DNA of 12,892 bases from an uncultured Bacilli bacterium (GTDB lineage Bacteria; Bacillota_I; Bacilli_A; RF39; UBA660): assembly GCA_944363755.1 (NCBI GenBank), contig CALVVC010000023.1, positions 1-12,892 of the forward strand, given 5' to 3'. Positions 7,673-12,892 of the stretch are shown here, one piece after another. The position numbers and the translations under genes are program-made. A model generated the notes under the pieces. That model searched no databases. It had not been told where the DNA came from and worked only from the letters and a program-made list of their open reading frames with translations. Positions within the stretch are counted from its first letter, which is position 1, and each line of letters starts with the position of its first letter.

Positions 7673-7695
7673 TATCGAGAAAACTCGACTCCTCC
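7673..7695 (-). promoter_or_regulatory. Split ribosome binding site with intervening hairpin
   Basis: On the minus strand, GGAGG (7695-7691) is followed by TCGAG (7688-7684), a TTTT loop and CTCGA (7679-7675). Two bases (TA) then precede GTG 7672. The hairpin has three G-C pairs in very AT-rich surroundings. It leaves four unpaired bases between Shine-Dalgarno and GTG, so folding would restore usable spacing. Confidence 0.55.
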
Positions 7696-7698
7696 TTT

Positions 7699-8388
7699 TT
7701 ATTTATAAAATTTATTGCCCAATCTTAAAACTCTTTCATTCGCTTTCGCCATTTCCTGTTTTCTATGATACTCTTCTTCTATCTGTTTTTCAAGAGAATA
7801 CTTATTACTAAATAGATTACTAAAATCACTCTTAATTATTTGATTTAACTCTTCTTTAATTAAATCTTCTTTAGAATAAACTTCTCTATATTCAAAATTA
7901 AAAACTTTTAAATATTCTCTTAGATATTTTTGATATTTATCTATATTATCACTATTTAAGAAACTAGCAATTTTCTCAAAAGCAATAATATTAGTAGGAA
8001 ATGATAATCCATATAGACTTTCTTGATAAGTTATAGAATTAGTATTAATTTGGTTAAATAGCTGTAAATAAGACTGATGATTATAATCAATAGGAGTTAA
8101 ATATTCTATAAATTCATCTTCTGGCATAGTATCTTTAAACATATAAAATGGTTTTTCCTTCTTTTCTTCACTTCGTGTTTTTAAATCAGAAAAAAACATT
8201 TTCAAATCATTATCTTCAAAGGAAGGCAATTTACTATTAATAGAATTATAAAGTTCTGCAGAAGCCTCACATTTTAAACTATCAGAAATATTTTTTATAA
8301 CTAAATTAAAATCACTTTCTAAATATCTTATATCATATAAACTTAATACACCTTTATTAGGTAAATAAAATTCTTTTTTAACTTTCAT
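7699..8388 (-). CDS. Conserved-looking cytoplasmic protein of unknown function
   Basis: I do not recognise this protein. From ATG 8388 it has 229 residues, no signal peptide and no membrane segment. It is rich in charged and aromatic residues and looks mostly helical. The last 35 residues or so (from SLEKQIEEEYHRKQEM) form a strongly basic/acidic helix that may be a coiled coil or a nucleic-acid contact. The frame extends upstream to TTG 8418, but ATG 8388 is preferred: GGGGGA lies 5-6 nt upstream, and the ATG sits inside the last codons of the U32 gene (11-nt overlap), an arrangement typical of translational coupling. Its position directly after an RlhA-like protein suggests, without proving, a role near rRNA or ribosomes. 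Codon use resembles its neighbours. Confidence 0.75.
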   Translation of the reverse strand: MKVKKEFYLPNKGVLSLYDIRYLESDFNLVIKNISDSLKCEASAELYNSINSKLPSFEDNDLKMFFSDLKTRSEEKKEKPFYMFKDTMPEDEFIEYLTPIDYNHQSYLQLFNQINTNSITYQESLYGLSFPTNIIAFEKIASFLNSDNIDKYQKYLREYLKVFNFEYREVYSKEDLIKEELNQIIKSDFSNLFSNKYSLEKQIEEEYHRKQEMAKANERVLRLGNKFYK

Positions 8389-10378
8389 AATCTTCCCCCA
8401 TAAAATAAACATTATCAAACGTTAATTCTTTTTCATCTAAATTAAGACTATAACTAGAATTAATATGAGTACAACATCCATCAAAATATACTTTAAATTT
8501 ATCATTTTTAACATTAACTAAAGTATAAGGAGTATCTTTATCTATATTTAAGATATTACCTTTAATAAGCATTACTTCTACATAACCTTTAGTTTTAATA
8601 ACTATTGGAATATTACCATACTTTTTTCTAATAGACTCTATTAAATTTTTTAATTCTAAACTATTAAGTTCTACTGATAAAGTAATAGCTTTATATCCTA
8701 ATTTATAAAGATAATAAACAGTATATGAATTAAAGACATTTAAATGATATGAGGCTATTACATTAGTAGTTGGTCTAAATAGATTACTAACAATACTTTT
8801 ATCTTTTAAACTGTCTTTAAGGTAAAAAGGATTTCTATCTATTTCTCTATAATTATCTAAATCTATTACTTCTTTAGTATTTATCTTATCAAAACATACT
8901 TCCCTAATAATAGGTTCTTTATAGTCATTTAATCTTTCTCCTATTAATCTTTCAGAAAGAGTTCTTCTAGCAATATTTAAGTCTCCTATTCTAATAAAGA
9001 TATCTTCATCCATATCTATATTTATATGTTTAGTAATAAATGGAGTATTACCTAACTTTTCTAACTGAGTAATTAATCTATCTTTAGATATAGGATTATT
9101 AATAGATTTCTCTACTATACTACCTTTATAAGTAACAGTATGAGATAAATCACTAAAAGTTAAAACAAATTCTTCTCCAACTTTAGCTTTTACATCTATA
9201 TTAATAGGGACTTTTCTCGTAATAGTAAAATCTGTTATTTCAAGGCTTTTATCAGTAGTCTTTCTAACTTCATCTAGACTAGTTAACTTAACTTTATTAT
9301 CAACTTCAACTATTTGTTTAGAACTACCTTTATTAATTAAGTTATCTTTTAAATCATAGAGATAGTTAACTATCATTCCCTTATTAGATTCTTTAAATCT
9401 AATTCCATCTCCTTGTAATAAAGGTTTATCTAATTCTATTCTAATTCTCTCATCATTAACATCTATAACCATACCTAAATGACTTCCTAAATGATTAGGA
9501 CTTTTTTTATTAATTAAATCTTCATCATTAAATAAATGTCCTTTAGTAAAGCCTCTATAAAACATACTCTTTAAGTCTTCTATAGTATTATTAGTAAGTT
9601 CTTCTCCATCAAGTATTTTACGATAATACTTAGTAATAAAACCTACATAAGATGGATTTTTCATTCTACCTTCTATTTTTAAACTAGTAACATTACTAGG
9701 TAAAGCCTTTACATTTAAAGATGTATTTAACTCTTTCATAGATAAAAGATATCCTGAATCTATTAATGTCTTATCTTTATATAATTTATAAGGTAATCTA
9801 CAACTACCAACACATTCTCCTCTATTACCACTTCTATTACCTAACATCGAACTAAAGAGACAATTACCAGAATAACTTACACATAAGGCTCCATGAATAA
9901 AGACTTCTAATTCTATAGGTATATCTATTTGTCTTATTTCATCTATACTCATTTCTCTTGGAAGCACTACTCTTTTTACTCCCATCTCATATAGAAGTTT
10001 AATAGTCTCATAACTACTACTATTGACTTGAGTTGAAGCATGAATTGTAAGATTAGGATATTTTTCTAAACATAAAGAAATCATTCCAAAATCTTGCATA
10101 AGTATAGCATCTACTCCTAAATTATATAAAAATTCTACTTCATTAAGAAAATCTTCTACTTCATTTTCTTTTACTAAAGTATTCATCGTAACATATATCT
10201 TAACACCATAAATTTTACCAAGCTTTAAAACTGTTTTTAATTCATCTTCAGTAAAATTCTTAGCATAAGCCCTTGCCCCAAACATTTTACCTGATAAATA
10301 AATTGCATCTGCACCATTATTTAATGCTGTATAAAATGAATTTATATCTCCTGCTGGTACTAATAATTCCACAAACAT
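8378..10378 (-). CDS. Long U32-family protein, RlhA-like (probable 23S rRNA cytidine hydroxylation)
   Basis: The 666-residue protein starts with the U32 core (LLVPAGDINSFYTALNNGAD, then AIYLS, near residues 6-30). The family's iron-sulfur cysteine set is present: C166 and C173 in IHGALCVSYSGNC, and C189 and C193 in GNRGECVGSCRLPYKLY. LKIEGRMKNPSYV follows at about 234-246. A DUF3656-like middle region and a second barrel-like C-terminal part make it the long form. The long form resembles E. coli RlhA, which makes 5-hydroxycytidine at 23S rRNA position 2501. The short forms (TrhP, YrrN/YrrO) act on tRNA wobble uridine. 'Peptidase' is therefore probably a misleading family name here. ATG 10378 is chosen over GTG 10381 because GAGG lies 7 nt upstream of it. 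The gene heads its own unit, behind a promoter crossed by a palindrome. The substrate is inferred from protein length and domain layout only. Confidence 0.85.
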   Translation of the reverse strand: MFVELLVPAGDINSFYTALNNGADAIYLSGKMFGARAYAKNFTEDELKTVLKLGKIYGVKIYVTMNTLVKENEVEDFLNEVEFLYNLGVDAILMQDFGMISLCLEKYPNLTIHASTQVNSSSYETIKLLYEMGVKRVVLPREMSIDEIRQIDIPIELEVFIHGALCVSYSGNCLFSSMLGNRSGNRGECVGSCRLPYKLYKDKTLIDSGYLLSMKELNTSLNVKALPSNVTSLKIEGRMKNPSYVGFITKYYRKILDGEELTNNTIEDLKSMFYRGFTKGHLFNDEDLINKKSPNHLGSHLGMVIDVNDERIRIELDKPLLQGDGIRFKESNKGMIVNYLYDLKDNLINKGSSKQIVEVDNKVKLTSLDEVRKTTDKSLEITDFTITRKVPINIDVKAKVGEEFVLTFSDLSHTVTYKGSIVEKSINNPISKDRLITQLEKLGNTPFITKHINIDMDEDIFIRIGDLNIARRTLSERLIGERLNDYKEPIIREVCFDKINTKEVIDLDNYREIDRNPFYLKDSLKDKSIVSNLFRPTTNVIASYHLNVFNSYTVYYLYKLGYKAITLSVELNSLELKNLIESIRKKYGNIPIVIKTKGYVEVMLIKGNILNIDKDTPYTLVNVKNDKFKVYFDGCCTHINSSYSLNLDEKELTFDNVYFMGEDYES

Positions 10379-10390
10379 CACTTTCCCTCT

Positions 10391-10414
10391 ATTAATATCT
10401 TACATGATATTAAT
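10391..10414 (-). repeat. Perfect 9+6+9 inverted repeat over the -10 box (operator candidate)
   Basis: On the minus strand, ATTAATATC (10414-10406) and GATATTAAT (10399-10391) are exact reverse complements with a 6-nt spacer. The palindrome spans the -10 box and the expected transcription start of the U32 unit. It is therefore better placed to act as a DNA operator than as an RNA hairpin. Confidence 0.6.
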
Positions 10415-10425
10415 GGTTTAAACAA
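10397..10425 (-). promoter_or_regulatory. Promoter of the U32 gene unit
   Basis: On the minus strand, TTGTTT (10425-10420) and TAAGAT (10402-10397) are 17 bp apart. The start is expected near 10390, giving a leader of about 12 nt that contains the GAGGG ribosome site. An upstream terminator isolates this promoter from relQ transcription. Confidence 0.62.
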
Positions 10426-10456
10426 GAAAAATGTGAAGTAACAGAAAACGCAAAAT

Positions 10457-10494
10457 AAAAAAGATGGGACTATTTTATAAGTTACATCTTTTTT
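10457..10494 (-). terminator. Intrinsic terminator after relQ
   Basis: On the minus strand, AAAAAAGATG (10494-10485) pairs with CATCTTTTTT (10466-10457), a 10-bp stem that runs into a T-rich tail (TTTTTTATTTT). It begins just after the relQ stop codon. The symmetry of A and T tracts could also allow termination from the opposite strand, but no plus-strand gene needs it. Confidence 0.82.
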
Positions 10495-10496
10495 CT

Positions 10497-11123
10497 TTAA
10501 ATCACTTCTTGATCATCTTTAATTATTTGCATCTCTTTATTTAATTCTAACATTTTTTGATCAAGGGCATGAATATCTTCAGCACACTTATGCATACCTT
10601 CTTTTATTTCTTCTGGTATTTCTCCTTTAAATTTATAAGTAATTTTATGGTCTAAACTAGCCCAAAAGTCCATAGCAACTGTTCTAATTTGAATTTCTGC
10701 TTCTACTAAAGTAACACCATCTATTAAGTAAACTGGTACATATACACTTAAATGATAACTAGAATAACCTGTCGCCTTAGGATTTGCTATATAATCTTCT
10801 TTATCATGAACAGTTATTTGATCACTATTTTCTATCAATTCTACTATCTTATAAACATCTGATAAAAATGAACATACTATTCTTATCCCTACCATATCAT
10901 GAACATGTTCTTCTATATTTTTAGTTGTTACTTCATAACCTCTTGCTATTAATTTTTTACTAGCACTTTCATATGTTTTTAATCTTGATTTTATATGTTC
11001 TACAGGATTATAGTTATTTTCTAGTTCGTAATCTTGTAATAAAATACTAATTTCTGTTTCTAATGTTTTTAAGGCAGCAGAATATTTTAAAATTAATTTT
11101 TCGAGTTGTTTCTCTTCTTTCAT
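10497..11123 (-). CDS. relQ: Small alarmone synthetase, RelQ/YjbM type
   Basis: This 208-residue stand-alone RelA/SpoT synthetase makes (p)ppGpp by moving pyrophosphate from ATP to GDP or GTP in the cytosol. Length and motif order match B. subtilis YjbM (SasB) and E. faecalis RelQ: EHIKSRLKTYESASKKL (42-58), HDMVGIRIVCSF with catalytic-type D76, DYIANPKATGYSSYHL (110-125) containing guanine-stacking Y120, and EIQIRTVAMDFWASLDHKI with E143. D76 and E143 sit where YjbM has D72 and E139. A C-terminal amphipathic helix (about 170-200) fits the tetramer-forming tail. There is no hydrolase, TGS or ACT domain. Position 121 is Ser where Arg, Lys or Gln is common in this loop. AAAGGAGGA lies 4-5 nt before ATG 11123. 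It is the last gene after sepF and divIVA, with potential alternative hairpins in front of its ribosome site. Confidence 0.93.
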   Translation of the reverse strand: MKEEKQLEKLILKYSAALKTLETEISILLQDYELENNYNPVEHIKSRLKTYESASKKLIARGYEVTTKNIEEHVHDMVGIRIVCSFLSDVYKIVELIENSDQITVHDKEDYIANPKATGYSSYHLSVYVPVYLIDGVTLVEAEIQIRTVAMDFWASLDHKITYKFKGEIPEEIKEGMHKCAEDIHALDQKMLELNKEMQIIKDDQEVI

Positions 11124-11134
11124 AATCCTCCTTT

Positions 11135-11179
11135 CTTAGAAGAATAACACTAGACTATTTATCTTCTAAGTCTAGTGTT
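11135..11179 (-). promoter_or_regulatory. Alternative hairpins spanning the divIVA stop and relQ ribosome site
   Basis: On the minus strand, AACACTAGACT (11179-11169) pairs perfectly with AGTCTAGTGTT (11156-11146), an 11-bp stem with a 12-nt loop that contains the end of divIVA. CTTAGAAG (11170-11163), mostly in that loop, also pairs perfectly with CTTCTAAG (11142-11135), which directly precedes the relQ AAAGGAGG. The two helices share bases and the connecting loops are short, so they are probably mutually exclusive. The sequence after the first stem is only weakly T-rich, so it is a poor terminator. Confidence 0.55.
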
Positions 11180-11592
11180 TCTATTTCCTCTACTACAGCC
11201 ATTTGTTGTTCTACTATAATTTTTAACTTACGTTTAAATATCTTAACATTTTTCTCTAATCTATCTGCTTCATCTTCTATCTTTCTAGCTTTTAATAATG
11301 ACTCTCCCACTATCCTTGAAGCATTATGTTTAGCATCACTAACAATAATATTAGCTTCTTCTCTTGCCAGCCTCTTAACATTATCAGCAGTCTGTTCAGC
11401 ATTAATCAAAGATTGTTTTAAAGTATTCTCTAAATCCTCATAATGACTTAATTTATCTTTAAGATCTGCTATTTCTTTTTTCTGGTCTTTACATTTTTTA
11501 ATTATACCTTCTGTCTCTTTAATTACATCTGTTACAAATTTATTAACTTCAGCTCTATTATAACCATTCGCTTCATAATTAAATTTGTCCAT
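11155..11592 (-). CDS. divIVA: DivIVA cell-division/polarity coiled-coil protein
   Basis: DivIVA proteins oligomerise at curved membranes (septa and poles) and recruit division or wall-synthesis factors. From ATG 11592 this has 145 residues: an N-terminal DivIVA domain (FNYEANGYNRAEVNKFV, 4-20) followed by almost continuous coiled coil. The segment LKQSLINAEQTADNVKRLAR and then SRIVGESLLKARKIEDEADRL aligns closely with the B. subtilis DivIVA C-terminal coil, so this is DivIVA rather than GpsB. At the crossing-loop tip the B. subtilis F17-R18 pair is replaced by A8-N9, and the N-terminus is shorter, which may weaken or change membrane insertion. ATG 11592 is preferred over in-frame GTG 11601. 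The ribosome site is imperfect (AAGGG 11 nt upstream, with GTGAT closer). It lies 27 nt after sepF and 31 nt before relQ. Confidence 0.93.
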   Translation of the reverse strand: MDKFNYEANGYNRAEVNKFVTDVIKETEGIIKKCKDQKKEIADLKDKLSHYEDLENTLKQSLINAEQTADNVKRLAREEANIIVSDAKHNASRIVGESLLKARKIEDEADRLEKNVKIFKRKLKIIVEQQMAVVEEIETLDLEDK

Positions 11593-11619
11593 TATTATCA
11601 CATCCCTTAATTCGGGTTA

Positions 11620-12048
11620 TTACCAATCAAATTCATCGTCTTCTTGTTTTTTAGTTCTTTTAGATTGTGGTTTTGGTGGAGCATCATCAGTTATTTCTCC
11701 TTCTACATTAACATTATTCGGAGTACATAAAAATATTCCTCCTCCTAACTTTTGTAAATCACCACCAATAGCATATAAAGTACCACTTAAAAAGTCTACT
11801 ATTCTTTTCGCTTGATCAGGTGTTACACGTTTTAAGTTAACAACAACTGCATTTCTTTCTTTTAAGTAATCTGCTATTTGTTGACTTTCTGAATAAGCAC
11901 GTGGCTCTAGTAACATCATTTTACTACCAGCAACACCATTATCATCCATATATTCTTCTCTACTCACTTTATAATACTCCTCCTCTTTTACTTCTTCAAA
12001 CTCTTCAGTATCATTACTTATTAATTTTTTTAATTTATCTAAAGCCAT
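11620..12048 (-). CDS. sepF: SepF, membrane anchor of FtsZ
   Basis: SepF bundles FtsZ and tethers it to the membrane at the Z-ring of Gram-positive bacteria. The 142 residues show the expected parts: an N-terminal amphipathic membrane helix ([11 protein letters not shown]), an acidic linker (about 12-40), the conserved dimerising core (about 43-120) with [38 protein letters not shown] and [11 protein letters not shown], and a variable tail ending DDEFDW. AGGAGG lies 8 nt before the ATG. It is first in the sepF-divIVA-relQ unit. The usual Bacillus neighbours between sepF and divIVA (ylmG, ylmH) and the preceding ylmD and ylmE are absent, so the cluster is reduced. Confidence 0.95.
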   Translation of the reverse strand: MALDKLKKLISNDTEEFEEVKEEEYYKVSREEYMDDNGVAGSKMMLLEPRAYSESQQIADYLKERNAVVVNLKRVTPDQAKRIVDFLSGTLYAIGGDLQKLGGGIFLCTPNNVNVEGEITDDAPPKPQSKRTKKQEDDEFDW

Positions 12049-12073
12049 TATCTCATCCTCCTATTAAATATAT

Positions 12074-12079
12074 ATTATA
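12074..12079 (-). promoter_or_regulatory. Candidate -10 box for the sepF-divIVA-relQ unit
   Basis: A perfect TATAAT lies on the minus strand, with a start expected near 12067 and a leader of about 19 nt. No good -35 hexamer is visible at 16-18 bp, so either the promoter is weak or activator-dependent, or transcription also reads through from the upstream ATPase gene. Confidence 0.45.
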
Positions 12080-12109
12080 GTAACACATTTTTTATAATTA
12101 GAAAAGTCT

Positions 12110-12892
12110 TTAATTAGTTTTATACCAAATATTTTTAATATCTACATTATTTGATAGTGGTTCTGGATTTGCTTTTTCAAACTGCATATTAATTGGAACT
12201 TTAAAAGCACTACCAAAAGCAATTGCATTACCAGGTTTTAAATTTTTAAGTTGATTAGCAACTTCTAAAGAAATAGATGGCACCATATCTTTAATATATG
12301 CTAAATCTTTCGGATGCAAAGTCCTTAAAATAACAAAGTTTGAACATTGCGATATTGCCGTATCAGAAAGTTCACTAGGCCTTTGGGTAATTAAGCCTAA
12401 TAAAACTCCATATTTACGTCCTTCTTTAGTAATACGGTCAAAAATATTATAACCAAGTATTTCCGTATCTGTATCTTTTTGAACATATCTATGAGCTTCC
12501 TCAATGATAATATGATATGGAATACTACCACGATTTTCATTAGTAACAGCAGTATCAAAAATAAGCTTAGAAATTATTTTAGTTATTACTTTAGCAAGTC
12601 TATCTTCTATATAACTTATATTAAAATTTACTATTTGACATCTATTACCATCCATATTAGTAAATAATCTATCTAAGTAAGTATCTTTAGATATAAAAGA
12701 ATTTGAATCAAAGAATACATGATTAGGACTATTAGCAAGACTATGTAATCTAACAGAAAGTACATTAGCATAATCATAAACTTTATCACTCTTTAAGATT
12801 CCTTCACTAATAAGAGCAAAGTCCATCGCTGTTTCTAAGTCTTTTAGAGTATAGGCAATAAACTTTTCTGGTTTGTCTTCTAGATTGAAGTC
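12110..12892 (-). CDS. HerA/DUF87-type hexameric ATPase, C-terminal part
   Basis: The frame is open from the right edge to the stop at 12110 (260 codons), so ATG 12826 is internal and the N-terminus with the Walker A motif is off the window. What remains is the second half of a HerA-like translocase core: a Walker B strand IIIEEAHRYV (EEAH at 12502-12491), GRKYGVLLGLITQRPSELSD carrying the arginine-finger and TQRP sensor motifs, SQCSNFVILRTLHPKDLAYI, and the final LKPGNAIAFGSAFKVP, then NPEPLSNNVDI and IWYK. HerA proteins are ring-shaped DNA pumps. Some act with nuclease NurA in end resection; others form antiphage complexes with SIR2 or DUF4297 partners. The partner would usually be adjacent, and no nuclease or SIR2 gene lies downstream here; sepF follows 61 nt later. 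Which kind this is cannot be settled from the window. Confidence 0.85.
   Translation of the reverse strand, partial: DFNLEDKPEKFIAYTLKDLETAMDFALISEGILKSDKVYDYANVLSVRLHSLANSPNHVFFDSNSFISKDTYLDRLFTNMDGNRCQIVNFNISYIEDRLAKVITKIISKLIFDTAVTNENRGSIPYHIIIEEAHRYVQKDTDTEILGYNIFDRITKEGRKYGVLLGLITQRPSELSDTAISQCSNFVILRTLHPKDLAYIKDMVPSISLEVANQLKNLKPGNAIAFGSAFKVPINMQFEKANPEPLSNNVDIKNIWYKTN

Noticed and set aside
7614..7811. Plus-strand open frame of 65 codons
   Set aside because: It lies antisense across the ends of two well-supported minus-strand genes, has no ribosome site, and its composition looks like a shadow frame.
8378..10378. Annotating the U32 protein as a collagenase or secreted protease
   Set aside because: There is no signal peptide, and the four conserved cysteines and long-form layout match the RNA-hydroxylation branch of the family.
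11585..11815. Plus-strand open frame of 76 codons
   Set aside because: It is antisense to the conserved part of sepF, and its Ser/Pro-rich translation reflects the complement of that gene.
12091..12117. TAATTA inverted repeat after the ATPase gene as a terminator
   Set aside because: The stem is six A-T pairs only, and it is not followed by a T-tract on the minus strand.
12479..12667. Plus-strand open frame of 62 codons
   Set aside because: It is antisense to the Walker B region of the HerA-like gene, with no supporting signals.
12110..12826. Treating ATG 12826 as the true start of the ATPase gene
   Set aside because: The frame stays open for 22 more codons to the window edge, no Shine-Dalgarno precedes the ATG, and the Walker A part of the family is missing, so the gene is truncated by the window.

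Overview
This is an AT-rich window in which every convincing gene lies on the minus strand, so transcription runs from the right edge to the left. Several features point to a Gram-positive, Firmicutes-type bacterium: SepF, DivIVA, a RelQ-type small alarmone synthetase, a heterotrimeric GatCAB amidotransferase, strong AGGAGG ribosome sites, and A/T-ending codons. The very low GC and the lack of sporulation genes in view would fit an uncultured gut Bacilli or Mollicutes-like lineage, but that placement is inference. The standard bacterial code applies: all Trp codons I checked are TGG, and all 13 stops in view are TAA or TAG. I see no tRNA, rRNA, CRISPR array, insertion sequence or prophage. No stretch over 300 bases lacks a gene.

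Layout in the direction of transcription (right to left): (1) 12892-12110, the C-terminal part of a HerA/DUF87-type ATPase whose N-terminus lies off the window. (2) 12048-10497, a division and alarmone unit sepF-divIVA-relQ, with a candidate promoter in front and a clear intrinsic terminator at 10494-10457. (3) 10378-7001, a unit with a long U32 protein of the RlhA (rRNA hydroxylation) type, an unrecognised 229-residue protein, and a DUF3592-like membrane protein. It has its own promoter overlaid by a perfect palindrome and ends in a terminator at 7000-6966. (4) 6918-3795, gatC-gatA-gatB, with overlapping or abutting frames and an extended -10 promoter. (5) 3750-3418, a small membrane protein with a CxxC motif. 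(6) 3359-1, a module with a near-consensus promoter: a single-pass membrane protein, a membrane-bound receptor with two extracytoplasmic solute-binding-like domains and a degenerate GGDEF domain, and a YihY/BrkB membrane protein cut by the left edge.

Two units handle core translation chemistry (GatCAB tRNA amidation and the likely rRNA-modifying U32 protein). One couples cell-division scaffolds to (p)ppGpp synthesis. One looks like an envelope-sensing signalling module. I do not see a complete novel system. The most interesting signals are regulatory and architectural: mutually exclusive hairpins between divIVA and relQ, a hairpin separating a strong Shine-Dalgarno from its start codon at 7695-7672, a palindrome over the -10 box of the U32 promoter, a 16-nt element repeated upstream of two neighbouring small membrane-protein genes, a GGDEF domain reading DGNEF, and a DivIVA lacking the usual membrane-inserting Phe-Arg pair.
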